A DNA stretch of 64,000 nucleotides from Corallium rubrum. Taxonomy: Eukaryota > Cnidaria > Anthozoa > Scleralcyonacea > Coralliidae. Position 1 is the stretch's first letter. Every line of letters starts with the position of its first letter. The notes beneath the pieces are model-generated. The model ran no database searches and had not been told where the DNA came from. It was given only the letters and a program-made list of their open reading frames with translations. The DNA lies in the NCBI GenBank assembly GCA_964035015.1, contig OZ035997.1, positions 63,339,904 to 63,403,903 on the forward strand, written 5' to 3'. Shown here one piece after another: positions 52,684 through 63,839 of this stretch. A program made the translations under genes and the position numbers.

Positions 52684-53995
52684 CTTAAATATGGGTGATG
52701 AGGATATGACTGATGAAAGTAGGATTGCGGATGCACTGAATACGTATTTCACTCGTGTTGGATCTGATCTTGCAAACCAGATTCCTAAAACAAATCTTGA
52801 ACCTGGAGCATATATGACAACTGTTGAAAGTATTTTCACATTTAGAATAGTATTAGTTAACCAAATCTATGGCTCGCTTGGTAAGATTAAAACGTCCAAG
52901 TCTCTTGGACCTGATAAAATACCAGAAAGACTGCTTAAGGATTCAAGATTTGTTATAGCTCCCTATTTGACACGAATTTTTAATCTGTCGTTAGCTTCGG
53001 ACATCTTTCCACAAGATTGGAAAGAGGCTCGAGTTTCACCTATTCATAAGGCAGGTGATAAAACGGAGTGTGGCAACTATCGACCTATATCGATGTTACC
53101 AGTTGTATCAAAAAATATTTGAGAAATTGGTATATACACAGTTAAATGATTACTTAACGCAAAATAATATTCTTACAACACATCAATCTGGTTTTAGAGA
53201 AGGTCATTCCACTTCTACATCAATGTTAACTACAACTAATTCATGGCTTATTAATATGGATTCCGGTTTAATAAACGGAATAATCTTTCTTGATTTGTGT
53301 AAAGCTTTCGACACAATAGACCATGAAATATTAATTAGAAAATTGTATTTATATGGTATTAGAAATTCTGCTTTAATGTGGTTTAGATCATATCTTTCAC
53401 AACGCACACAGATTTGTAAAATAAATGGTGTAACCTCGTCACCCAAATCTATTGAATGCGGTGTTCCTCAGGGTCAAACTTAGGACCCCTTCTCTTCTTG
53501 CTATATATTAATGATCTTCCAAATTGTTTAGATAAATCTGTCCCGGCCATGTATGCCGACGATACAAATATAACTACAAGCGGAGACACTATTAAAGAGT
53601 TAGAAGATAAGTTAAATTGTGAATTGAATAAAGTTCACAATTGGCTTCTTGTTAATAAACTAACTGTTAATGTCGTCGGTAAAACAGAATGCATGATAAT
53701 TGACACACGGCAAAGATTATCACGTAACAACCATGTTCCAAAAATTCAAATAGGAGGAATATATTTAAAACGGGTCTCGGTTACAAAGAGTTTAGGGATT
53801 CTAGGTGATGAAAATTTAAACTGGAATCGACAAATAGACAACATCAGCAAAAAAGTTTCAAAGGGAATTGGAATTTTAAGACGCGTGAAACAATATATTT
53901 CACGGCAGCCTTTACAAACAATATATCAATCGCTCATTTTACCTCATTTTGATTATTGCTCTATGGTTTGGGGGAATTGCAACCAATCGCTAAAA
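52684..53995 (+). pseudogene. CR1/Jockey-like reverse transcriptase (dead copy)
   Basis: Continues the 51340 fragment: MGDEDMTDESRIADALNTYF, then the RT fingers and palm, including SLGPDKIP, GNYRPIS, SGFREGHST, FLDLCKAFDTIDHEIL, GVPQGS-like, MYADDTNI (the YADD catalytic motif) and the SLGI thumb motif. Two single-base frameshifts are visible. One extra A lies in the A run near 53112 (SKNI-stop instead of SKIFEKL). A missing T lies near 53473 in the VPQG(S)NLGPLLF motif. The sequence stops abruptly after HFDYCSMVWGNCNQSLKN, where the (TTCC)n tract begins. Confidence 0.92.
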
Positions 53996-53997
53996 AA

Positions 53998-54458
53998 CAT
54001 CCTTCCTTCCTTCCTTCCTTCCTTCCTTCCTTCCTTCCTTCCTTCCTTCCTTCCTTCCTTCCTTCCTTCCTTCCTTCCTTCCTTCCTTCCTTCCTTCCTT
54101 CCTTCCTTCCTTCCTTCCTTCCTTCCTTCCTTCCTTCCTTCCTTCCTTCCTTCCTTCCTTCCTTCCCTTCGTTCGTTCGTTCGTTCGTTCGTTCGTTCGT
54201 TCGTTCGTTCGTTCGTTCGTTCGTTCGTTCGTTCGTTCGTTCGTTCGTTCGTTCGTTCGTTCGTTCGTTCGTTCGTTCGTTCGTTCGTTCGTCCGTCCGT
54301 CCGTCCGTCCGTCCGTCCGTCCGTCCGTCCGTCCGTCCGTCCGTCCGTCCGTCCGTCCGTCCGTTCGTTCGTTCGTTCGTTCGTTCGTTCGTTCGTTCGT
54401 TCGTTCGTTCGTTCGTTCGTTCGTTCGTTCGTTCGTTCGTTCGTTCGTTCGTTCGTTG
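53998..54458. repeat. Compound microsatellite (TTCC)n-(TTCG)n-(TCCG)n-(TTCG)n
   Basis: Blocks at about 53998-54165, 54166-54291, 54292-54363 and 54364-54458. Each is one base away from the previous one and the phase is kept. More than 290 bp of it have a CpG per unit. It abuts the 3' break of the CR1 fragment and ends 95 bp before OFD1 exon 7. Confidence 0.98.
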
Positions 54459-54551
54459 CTGCCGCACATAACCGCAACTTCTCCTACACATAACCACCAC
54501 TCCCAAACAGCGTTTGCAAACGCTAACACTTTAAGCTTTTTTTTTTTTAAG

Positions 54552-54658
54552 ATTCACGAATCTGAAGCCTATGCAGAACGACAGAAGATGTTACAAGAAG
54601 TCCATTCTTTAACTGAGCGAGAGACTGACTTAAGAAGTAGAATTGAACTGCAACAAAG
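54552..54658 (+). CDS. OFD1: OFD1 orthologue, exon 7 (coiled coil)
   Basis: A poly-T tract then TTTAAG|ATT forms the acceptor, and the donor is AAAG|GTAAGA. Entry phase 0, exit phase 2. IHESEAYAERQKMLQEVHSL then TERETDLRSRIELQQ(R) aligns closely with vertebrate [32 protein letters not shown]. This is among the best-conserved coiled-coil segments. Confidence 0.92.
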
Positions 54659-54679
54659 GTAAGAAGGAATTAACGAAAT

Positions 54680-55995
54680 TCTTGGTGTCTTAGTTTCTTG
54701 GACGCTTGAATTCTTGGACTCTTGGTTTCTGGGACGCTTGACTCTTTTGGACTTTTGGGCTTTTGGATTATTGAACTCTTGGTTTCTTGGGCTCTAGGAT
54801 TCTTGAACTTTAGGTCTCTTGGTTTCATAATTGGTCTCCTAGGGATTTTGCTTCTTGAACTGTTGGGGCCCTTGAAGTGTTGGTCACTTGGTTTCTTGGG
54901 CTCTTGGACTTTTGGGTTCTTGGATTCTTGGGGATCGTGGACTCTACTAGGGCTCTTGGTTTCTTCGTCTTTTTTTATTCTTGATCTCTTTGTCTCTTGA
55001 TCTCTTGATCACTTGATCTCTTGATCACTTGATCACTTGATCTCTTGGTCTTTTAGTCTCTTGGACTTTTGCACTTTCATGGACTATTGAACTATTGGGC
55101 TTTTCGATTCTTGAACTTTTGGTTTCTTGGTTTCATAATTTGTCTCTTGGTTATTTAGTTATTGTTTCTTGATCTCTAGGGCTTTTTGGCTTTTGGCCTC
55201 TTGAACTTTTGCGGCTTTTGGAATCTTGGTCACTTGCTTTCTTGGGCTCTTGGACTCCTGAACTTTTGGGTTCTTGGACTCTTGGGGATCTTGGACTCTG
55301 GATCACTAGGGCTCTTGGTCTCTTCGTCTCTTAGCTTCTTGATGTCTTGATCCCTTGATTTCTTGGTCTCTTAGTCTCTTGGGCTCTTAGACTTTTGGAC
55401 TTTCATGGACTATTGAATTCTTGGACTCTTCGATTCTTGAACTTTTGGTTTCTTGGGCTCTTCGGTTTTTGGCCTTTTGGTTTCTTGCCCTCTTGAGTTC
55501 TTCGGTTCTTTATCTCATGGTCCCTCTTCAGTTTCAAGACTCTGGGAGCTATTAGGATTCTTGCACTCTCGGGATTATTGAACTCTTGGGCTCTTGGGAC
55601 TTTGGGACTCTTGAGTTTTCAAGCCTATCGGGACTAGCTATTGTACTCTCGTGGTTATTGAAGTATTGGGCTCTCAGGACTCTTAGGTTTTCAAGACTCT
55701 CGAACTATTGGGATTATTGAACTCTTGGGCTAGGGATTATTGAACTTTTGTACTCTTGGGATTATTGAACTTTGGGCTTTCGGGACTCTTGTGCTCTCAG
55801 GACTCTCGGACTGTCGGGATTTTTGAACTGTCTGGAGTATTGGACTCTTGGACTTTCGGGGCTGTTGGGCTTTCAGGACTGTTGGGCTTTCGGGACTGTT
55901 GGGCTTTCGGGACTGTTGGGCTTTCGGGACTGTTGGGCTTTCGGGACTGTTGGGCTCTCAGGACTCTTGACCATGGACTGTCGGGGATTCTTGTA
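54680..55995. repeat. Degenerate TTCTTGG/GACTCTTGG low-complexity tract
   Basis: 1.3 kb built from irregular words (TTGGACTCTTGGG, GGTTTCTTGG, GATCACTTGATC). Near 55855-55965 it resolves into about six regular 17-bp units GGACTGTTGGGCTTTCG. Strand-biased T/G composition explains the long open frames with LLGFWDSW-like peptides. Confidence 0.92.
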
Positions 55996-55999
55996 TTCT

Positions 56000-56366
56000 C
56001 GGGCTCTTGGGTTACCATAATTTTTAAATATGAGACTTTATGGCCTTTCGTTATATGTCACATATTACTCTCATTAATATCACGCGCTGTGATTGGTTGC
56101 TGACGTACCGAGATTTCTCCGTAATGCCCGCAGGCATATGGAAATTGTTAAGGCCCTACGATAGGAAACAAAGAAAAAGTTCTAATAAGAAACTTTTATA
56201 GCCGAAAAACGACGAAAATAAATGAAATAAACGACGATGAACACTATAAAAGTAAATTCCATTATCCAGACGAGAAAGAAACAGCAGAAAGTAACGCTAG
56301 CTCGGTGTTTTGACAAGATTGACCAAGAAATACAAGATTGATTTTGAAATAAAAAGTGCCATATAA
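56000..56366 (+). repeat. OFD1 intron with a dispersed repeat fragment
   Basis: GAGATTTCTCCGTAATGCCC with a following GCAGGCAT (about 56110) is a diverged copy of 4047-4077. No exon. Confidence 0.6.
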
Positions 56367-56367
56367 T

Positions 56368-56513
56368 AAACTACTTAATAACCTCGACCGTTTACGGTAA
56401 AATATTAAACCTCGGTCTTGAACATATTAACCTCGCTATCTCTCGGTCAATACAGCAAGACCTCTGTTTAATATTTTACCGTAAAGACCTCACTCTCGGT
56501 TATTAAGTAGTTA
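56368..56513. mobile_element. Palindromic MITE (TACTTAATAACCTCG arms)
   Basis: ACTACTTAATAACCTCG...TTTACGGTAAAATATTAAAC is mirrored by GTTTAATATTTTACCGTAAA...CGGTTATTAAGTAGT around a 60-bp centre. Confidence 0.85.
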
Positions 56514-56641
56514 TTATTTAAAAATCGTTTATATTATTACTAGAGTTCTCCTATAACGTTGTCAATACCTACACCTAGACTTGCTGCCGCTCGCTTACAG
56601 TATCTTAAGTCACTGTTTTATAACTTGTATTTTGACAAAAG

Positions 56642-56761
56642 GTCGCAGAAACGTGAAGAGGAGAGGTTGCAAGTGGAAACTGATCAATTACAAGCCTTGA
56701 GGAACGCGTTGAAGGAGAGGGAAAAGTTTCAAGAAAATAAGATGAAGTCAGATATGGAAAG
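56642..56761 (+). CDS. OFD1: OFD1 orthologue, exon 8 (coiled coil)
   Basis: Acceptor ACAAAAG|GTCGCAG, donor GAAAG|GTAATG, entry phase 2, exit phase 2. Joined to exon 7 it gives R-SQKREEERLQVETDQLQAL then RNALKEREKFQENKMKSDME(R), a continuous coiled coil. It matches the vertebrate region between RVEAFELNQK and [10 protein letters not shown] in length and charge pattern. An alternative acceptor AG seven bases later would shift the frame. Confidence 0.85.
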
Positions 56762-57044
56762 GTAATGTTATACATCTCATACGGAATTTAATATGCCAGT
56801 TCAGCAGAACACTTCCCAATATTTTGGTAGGTGGGGGTCAAAGTACACCCTCTATCATTCCATTTGAATGATGAATCAGCATTTAGCCCTTCCAGTATTT
56901 AACTTTTTTCGCCGCCACTGTATGTTAATAATATGTAAGAAATTAAGTCCCAAGGACGGCGGTTTTAACCCTTTGAAGCCTGAAGACAAGTCTTTAGGAT
57001 TTTATACGGCTAACGCACAGACAAGTTTATTCAACACAAGGAGA

Positions 57045-57605
57045 GCTCCAGGCACTGATCTCTATACAACTAGCTGGATAGGCCATTCCCTATGGCCAGC
57101 AATCAAACATTCCGTGCCAGTCGCCGCCATCTTACGTAGTGGAACATATGACGCATTGCGGCCTTAGAACTTGTTCCCAATCCTAAAGTTGACTGGCATA
57201 AGTAATCTTGACGTCAGCACGGTCATATTATCCGGGGGTAGGAATATTATGTGTGCAGTGCCGGAGGAGTCGGAAAAGCCGTAAAGCAAACAACAGATGC
57301 CGGTTCGTTTAGTTTTCACTGCTTAACAACAAATACAGTGAAAAGATGGCAAGTACACAATACGAAATGTTGTTAAGACGTTAAGATTACTATAAAAGGA
57401 ACAATTTAAGACTTGAAATTGAATTCTTCGTAGATTTTATAGTCTGTTTTTCAGTTTATATTATCGTGAAGTTTCTTCGTTGTCGGCACTGAAGAAAAAC
57501 AACGAAATTTAAAGGTTTTATAGCTCAGCAACAAAAACAAATGCAAGAAATTAACGTCTTAAACCTTATTAAGTACTTCTTGTGTCCTTACATTGATTTA
57601 ATTTT
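57045..57605. repeat. Dispersed 550-bp repeat, copy 2 (inverted)
   Basis: Reverse-complement relative of 17280-17850, retaining GCCAGTCGCCGCCATCTTAC and CATATGACGCATTGCGGCC among other blocks. Confidence 0.8.
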
Positions 57606-57924
57606 TTTTTAAATAACTCTTCTTGGCTGTTTTCAATCTACGAAAGCTATGAACTTCAGTGCATGGCAGCCATCTTGGGTAGTGGTCACGTCGTCATACA
57701 ACTAGCACGCGCAAAATCCGGCCCAATGTCCCATCCAGTTGTATATAGAGATCAGTGGCTCCAGGCCTCAAAATGTTAAACGCTGTGGTTGACTATAAAA
57801 GCTGCCGGATGTCCGACGGGGAGCTCCGAGCGTTCCCGTATATTTCCAAAGAGGGAGTTAAAATTATGAGTTTTCAACTTCTGGGCGTTTAGCTTTCTTA
57901 TGCCCTCTCTGTTTTCTATCCATC

Positions 57925-59405
57925 TCGTACCCAGAGCCTGCGATCCTTTTGGCCACTACCAAGAATCGGAGGCTCTGGAAAACTCCAATGAAACTCGTCA
58001 TCTGATTGGTTAGTTTAAAAACAGTAAAATTTCAAATAGTGTGCACGTTGCTAACTTGTTTACTCGATTTCTGGACGTTCTGTAACACATAATTATACAC
58101 GACAGACCCAAAATATAATTGAACACATGAAATAATTCAAAACAGCAAAAATCCCGACAATTTATAAGTTAAAACTATTGTTATTGTCGCTTCCAAACAA
58201 ACATCCATCGTCTGACTCGTCTCGTAATTCTTCGAAGTGTCGTCTCAGAACTTTAAAATTATATTAGAGAATACAATGTCGATGTAGTTTACCCAAAATT
58301 CCTGACAAAAAGTACAATTTCTTACATGAGCGGCTGAGCCGATTACTGCCGAGTGCCGACGGCGACGCAGACATTTAAAACACACTCGTCAAATCGTCTG
58401 GTTGACGATTTTGAGAAAAGCGAAGAAAGGCCATTTGTATCGATTGTATTGTCGAGAGCTTTGTAAAATATGTTGGGCCTTTTTTATCGGTAAACAAATA
58501 TTTTTCCTGGTCTTCGGACAAGCGAACGATCGTCGATGACTGTTACAAATTATAGGGAACTGGGAACCAGAGGACTGGGGGAACAAAAACACTAATCTCA
58601 AATAATAGACTCATTATACTGGATAGAGCATCCGGTGCTCGCTGTGAAGTCGGAATAAATTAGCAGCGGCCATTTCAGGTGGGACCCACTTGGTTTTCAT
58701 ACAGCCACTTTTAAGTTATCCCATAGCGACAGATACATGTCACAAAAATTTAGCTGGTTTTCGTTAAAAATCCGATCATTTAAAGCGAAAACCAGAGGCG
58801 AAAACTATGATTCAGCAATATTGTGGGTCCCACTGGATATGGTGGCCGCGAGATTTTTAGCCTCATTTCCGACTTCAATTTTTGCCACACGCGAAACAAT
58901 AGATGCTCTATCCAGTATAATGAGTATATTATTTGAGATCAGTGGAACAAAAACCCTAGGGAACACCGCTGCCAAACGTTTTGCGCATGTGCGACGTCCG
59001 AGCTCGTCCTCGGAAAAAGAGCGGGAAAACACTGAAATATTTGGACTGGTCCAAGAGTACGACACAAAAGTTAAAATTATAAGCATACTACCAAAAAGAT
59101 AAGGTAGGTAATTTGTGCATGGCTTCCTTGTCAATATTGTAACATATTCTGAATTTACCCCTTCGTAATTTTCTTTACCCTTTTTTTAAAACACAAATGA
59201 ATAGTTGAGTCTTACTTAGTCTTCACTGTTTGGTTATTGTCACCACAGCTCGTTCCCACTTCTCTTGTAATGTTTACTCAGCGAATTCACGCATGAGCAA
59301 ACGTTTGGCAGTGGTGTTATTTGGGGGTCTTTTTCATCGGAGTTTCCCAGAGTCTCCGTTCCTTGGTAATGACCAAAAGGATCGCAGGCTCTGGGTACGA
59401 GATTG
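57925..59405. mobile_element. 1.5-kb element with CTCGTACCCAGAGCCTGCGA ends
   Basis: The left arm (about 57925-57990) and the right arm (about 59340-59404, CGCAGGCTCTGGGTACGAG) are inverted over about 65 bp. Inside, TCAAATAATAGACTCATTAT-type sequence (about 58596) is mirrored at about 58900-58940, so a second inverted unit is nested. No transposase recognised. Confidence 0.75.
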
Positions 59406-59431
59406 TTTTCTATGAGAAACCAAAAGCTTAA

Positions 59432-59890
59432 AGTGCCTATGAACTGAAAATTAAGTTTGTCTTATTTGAAAGAACACTTTAAATGGTAGAGTAACATCTT
59501 TTGCAAATTAAAATTGTTTTTAATTTGATATGCAAATTAAACATTTTGACGTCACACGTGCATAATGAGTTATCCGAAAAACTTATATCTTTGCTATTAT
59601 CCAATATAATAATCACTTGAAGATCTACATGTTTAGTGTTGTGGGTGAAACGCATTCACATGTTTCCTTCGAATTAATTCAGATAATCTATTTGAAAAGA
59701 TATATAACCTTCTTCGATAGCTCATTATGCACCTACGACGTCAAAATGTTTAATTTGCATAACAAACAAACTGAAATATCTCAAGAACGAAGCAAGGAAA
59801 CGAAAAACAGCGAAATATATTACTCTATAATTTTAAGTGTTCTTTCAAATAAGACAAACTTAACTTTTCATTTCATAGGCACTTTAATGA
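59432..59890. mobile_element. MITE (AAGTGCCTATGAA family), copy 1
   Basis: AAAGTGCCTATGAACTGAAA, TTAAGTTTGTCTTATTTG and AAAGAACACTT at the left are mirrored by AAGTGTTCTTTCAAATAAGA and CATTTCATAGGCACTTT at the right. Subterminal TTTGACGTC and GCATA(T/A)C boxes are also inverted. Confidence 0.85.
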
Positions 59891-59899
59891 AACTAATAT

Positions 59900-60250
59900 A
59901 AATTGCCCTGTCCGTTGATTCTCACTTTAATCCCATGTAACTCAACGTAATTTTTTGGAGAAGAACTTTTTCTATATGTCACGTATTTTTGGTGACGACG
60001 CTCAAATCGTTTTGGTTTAATTCCTCGTTCAAAACCTTTTTTATTTTGGTTTTATATGTCGAGTCTTATCAGTCAACATACTTTTTAACTGTATTTGGAC
60101 ATTACACAGTTTCCCTCTCTATTGTAACCATAGATAATGGAAGGGGAACTGGATTGGAAACTTACGAAACCGGAAACGATGTTTGCAACTTGCTATGGTA
60201 ATTATATAAAAGTAGCGTGCTGCGTAGGCAGTGTAGAAACAACAATCGAA
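59900..60250 (+). other. OFD1 intron, no feature
   Basis: Unassigned. Confidence 0.4.
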
Positions 60251-60254
60251 ATAT

Positions 60255-61040
60255 AGTAAGGTTAGATACATCCTCGTTCCCAGCGCCTCCTCGGTACACT
60301 GGGAAATCGGAGGCCCTGGTCAGATGAAAACGATTGAAGCGTGTGATTGGCTGGACGAAGGCTATTGTCGAAAACAGGAAGTGAGCAAATATATTTTCAA
60401 CTGTCAAACAACGGTGTGAATAGAGTGAAGATTATCGCTCAGATAACACCGAAAAAGTCTACAAATAAAGTCAACAAGGTAGGATTCATAAAGCGAGTCG
60501 GAACTGCGATGAGTTTCATCATTTAACTCTCAAAATCGAACAATTTTAGACGTAGCGTGACTCGGTGACTCATTCGTCGGCGACGGCAAATTATGTTCGT
60601 AAACAACCTACCTTTGAATAGCATTTCGGTAAGCGAAATTGTATTATTTTGTCCAGCGGTAAGAACAGTAAACACCAAAGTTTTCGGACGTCATAATAAA
60701 GCAGCTTTTCTTCAAATATATGAGTGTATCTCGTTTGTTTCGTTATACTATGTCCATGTTCGCACCCAGGGCGATGTGATATATTCAATGAGTCAATGTC
60801 CTAGAATCTAGGACATCCGGTTTTCATCTGACCAGGGCCTCCGATTTTCCAGTGTAACGAGGAGGCCCTGGGAACGAGGATGGGTTAGATATACTGCCGA
60901 AACAGAGAACGTAGGAGTATAAACATGTCTCTCTTTCTATTAACTATGGTCTAACGTTTCGAGCGAAGGCCCTTCGCTCGAAACGTTAGACTCCTACGTT
61001 CTCTGTTTCGGCAGTATATCTAACCTTACTATATTTCGAT
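60255..61040. mobile_element. Nested inverted-repeat elements (CCTCGTTCCCAG and ACGTTTCGAGCG types)
   Basis: CCTCGTTCCCAGCGCCTCC (about 60270) is mirrored by GGAGGCCCTGGGAACGAGG (about 60864). AATATAGTAAGGTTAGATA (about 60248) is mirrored by TATCTAACCTTACTATATT (about 61016). The outer unit includes the 43-bp palindrome at 60949-60991. Confidence 0.75.
60949..60991. repeat. 43-bp palindrome built from hammerhead-motif 3' halves
   Basis: GTCTAACGTTTCGAGCGAAG-G and its exact reverse complement flank one C. The half-site CGTTTCGAGCGAAGG matches the GAAAC/stem II side of hammerhead motif 2 (5483-5510), but the CUGANGA half is replaced by the mirror copy. It cannot form a hammerhead. Confidence 0.75.
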
Positions 61041-61514
61041 TATGGTAATTATATACGCTTATAAGCGGCTAATCACCTAATGGGTGGTCCCACATGGCTA
61101 ACATCAGACACTGCTGAACTTAAGTGATATTACACTATTGTTTAATTTCAGCAATAGCTGATACTGGGCATGTGGGACTACCCTTTACGTGCATATTAGC
61201 TGATAATAAGTGTATAATTACCATATCAAGTTGTGCAAACACGTTTCCGATTCGTAACACCGTTTTAAGTTTCCTACTCAGTTCCCATCCATTATCTATT
61301 ATTTTCCTTGGCAAAACGAAACATTGAGTTTGTTGATCACCATGCAGGATTGACCATGACATGATTTGGCCAATCAGATCGGGGTTTTTGACAAAACAAA
61401 AGTCTTCGATATATAACAATACACTTTGTCAGCATGCAAACATTCAGGGACACTAAACTGTAAAAACTGTAAAGACACTAAACTGTATAAAGACGCTAAA
61501 AAATAAAACTTTTA

Positions 61515-62475
61515 AAGTGCCTATGAAACGAAAATCAAGTTTGTCTTATTTGAAAGAACCCTAAAGTGTCTATGAAGTGTCTTATTTGAAAGAACACTAA
61601 AGTGTCTATGAAGTGAAAAATTCGTTGGCATTTTTGTTGTTTTATTGTACAGAGGAGCATGACAGGAGCACTCACTGAAAATTTCAAGAGAACCTGATGC
61701 GTAGTTTTCGCGCTATCAATTCTCAAAATTTGCCGTGGATAATTTGTTTTGGGGAAATTTGGGCTTCTTGGTAACAATGCCTTATGACATACACAGATGG
61801 ATCATTAACAGTGAAATCTATTGTTCTTATGTATAGTTGTCCATTTGCGTACGTCATAAGCATTGTTATGGAAAGCCAATTTTTCTCCAAGAACGAACTA
61901 GCAATGGCAAACTTTGTGAGTTAATAGCGCGAAAACTACGAATCAGATTCTCTTGAAATTTTCAGTGAGTGCTCCTGTCATGCTCCTCAGTACAATAAAA
62001 CAACAAAAATGCCAACGAATTTTTCATTTCATAGACACTTTAAAATTATAGAGTAATATCTTTTGCAGTTTTTCGTTTCCTTGCTTTGTTCTTGAGATAT
62101 TTTAGTTTGTTTGATATTCAAATTAAACATTTTGACGTCGTAGGTGCATATAATGAGCTATTGGAGAGAAGGTTATAGATGTCTTTTCTATTATCAAACC
62201 AAATTAATTTGAATGAAGCATGTTGATGTGTTTCGCCCACTGAACTAAACATGTAGATCTTCAAGTGGTTATTATATATGATAATAGCAAAGATGTATAC
62301 ATGTAACTTTTTCGATGACTCGCACGTGTGACATCAAAATGTTTAATTTGCATATTAGACAAATTAGAATATCTCAAGAACAAAGCAAGGAAACGAAAAA
62401 CTGAAAAATAGGTTGCTCTACCATTGTAAGTGTTCTTTCAAATAAGACAAACTTAATTTTCATTTCATAGGCACT
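61515..62475. mobile_element. MITE (AAGTGCCTATGAA family), copy 2, with nested foldback
   Basis: The ends match those of 59432-59890. Inside, about 61605-61720 is mirrored by about 61925-62042 (AGGAGCATGACAGGAGCACT against AGTGCTCCTGTCATGCTCCT), a second foldback element. The left end has a partial tandem duplication of GTGTCTATGAAGTG. Confidence 0.8.
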
Positions 62476-62646
62476 GTGGTAAGTAATTATGGTAATTTTG
62501 GTAAGCATTTTGTTCGTTCATTCATACAAATGTACAGGAGGTCTCGTAGGGTAGCCTCGCTAACATCTCTAATAACCCGCTGGCAGGTATGTATAAAAAT
62601 ATATATACATGCAGTCTCTGAGTGCCCTCTTGTTGTATATTATCAG

Positions 62647-62720
62647 ATTCAAGACTGATTACGAGCAGCAGCACACAGCAAGGCATCAAGAGCTTTTGCG
62701 TCTAGAATCTCGCTTGGAAG
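62647..62720 (+). CDS. OFD1: OFD1 orthologue, exon 9 (coiled coil)
   Basis: Acceptor TATCAG|ATT, donor GGAAG|GTAAGT, entry phase 2, exit phase 1. RFKTDYEQQHTARHQELLRL then ESRLE continues the coiled coil and matches vertebrate [23 protein letters not shown]. The following exons, including the rest of the coiled coil and C terminus, lie beyond the window. Confidence 0.85.
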
Positions 62721-63835
62721 GTAAGTCATAAAAATACTGAAGATATATACGTACTAGAAATACATAAACGCAACAACCCCTCGCCCGCTTTAACCTGTTT
62801 TTGTTTTTGTAACCCCCCTTCCCCTCCCCGATGTTCAAAGCCAAAGGAAGATTTTCAGTCGAAAATAATCATGTAACAGTGGTTGAAGAAAAGAGTACTT
62901 AAATAAACTCTGGTAGCAGAGGATAGTCTGGTTATAAAACATATTTTGTTTACTCGAGGTTTTGAAAAGGTTTTCTTAGTAAGCCGTTTAATAAATGGCT
63001 TCCATGTACATGTTTTAATGGGAAAAAACAATGACAATGTCAACAATCTTGCAAGTTTTTAAAAGGTTTCCATGCATGTTGTTTATTAAAACGACAGAAC
63101 TGAAGCATCGTAATCTGAAAATTAATAGGGCAACAACAAAATATAATATAGATGAAAACAAACCACAGTCTAATTGGACCGGCGAGATGAAGCAAAATGC
63201 AGATCTTGATTCGAAAATAAATAAAAATAATCAAGAAAATATGCCACGTCCTATAGAAAAACTCGATCTAGACTGGCGTCTTCAGCAAGACACGTCGGCA
63301 AAATGAACTGTAATAACTTTAAAACCAGCAATTGAAACAAAGCAAAAATAAACAGTATTAATCGGACTGTCAAGGTGGGGAAAAAAACTTATTTGAAAAT
63401 ATTGATGAGAAAGCAGGAAAAACGTTTGTCACAATGCCACGTATTATAAACTCACGTTTTAACTTTTAAGAAAACAGCTGTTTTAAACCTTGCCGTTTCT
63501 CTCGCTGTAATCATGCACTACACTTTCCCGTTGCCTTCTCTCTGTAGTATACTTGTTTACCTTTTTTCTCACTGCCTCAGTTTGTTAGCTTCCCTTTTCT
63601 TTGCTAAGCAAATAATTTTCCTCTCTTCCGCTGTTTCCTTGTCGTTGTCGTTGTGACAGTTCTGTACGTTTTCTCAATCTTTTCGACTTTCCCTCAACGC
63701 TTTTCCTTCGAGTTAATAGTTTTTGTCGCATTCCCTTAAAGTTTTCTTGCTTTATTGAACTGCATTTTCTCTTTCCATTGTATATTTATGTAGTTTTTTT
63801 CACCCAAAACACATTCTTGGTAAAAAGATTTTGCT
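62721..63835 (+). other. OFD1 intron 9 (partial), no exon seen
   Basis: AT-rich intron. A 91-codon ORF at 63031-63306 (Lys/Asn-rich) has no recognised domain or acceptor. The CAACAACCCCTCGCCCGCTTT fragment (about 62772) is shared with 41588. The region about 63480-63780 is T/C-rich on the + strand. Confidence 0.45.
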
Positions 63836-63839
63836 CAAT

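Noticed and set aside
53961-54529. Arg/Glu/Gly-repeat ORFs (EGRK, NERT)
   Set aside because: Translation of the (TTCC)n/(TTCG)n microsatellite.
57797-57870. Possible selenocysteine or snRNA-like fold
   Set aside because: No conserved boxes could be identified.
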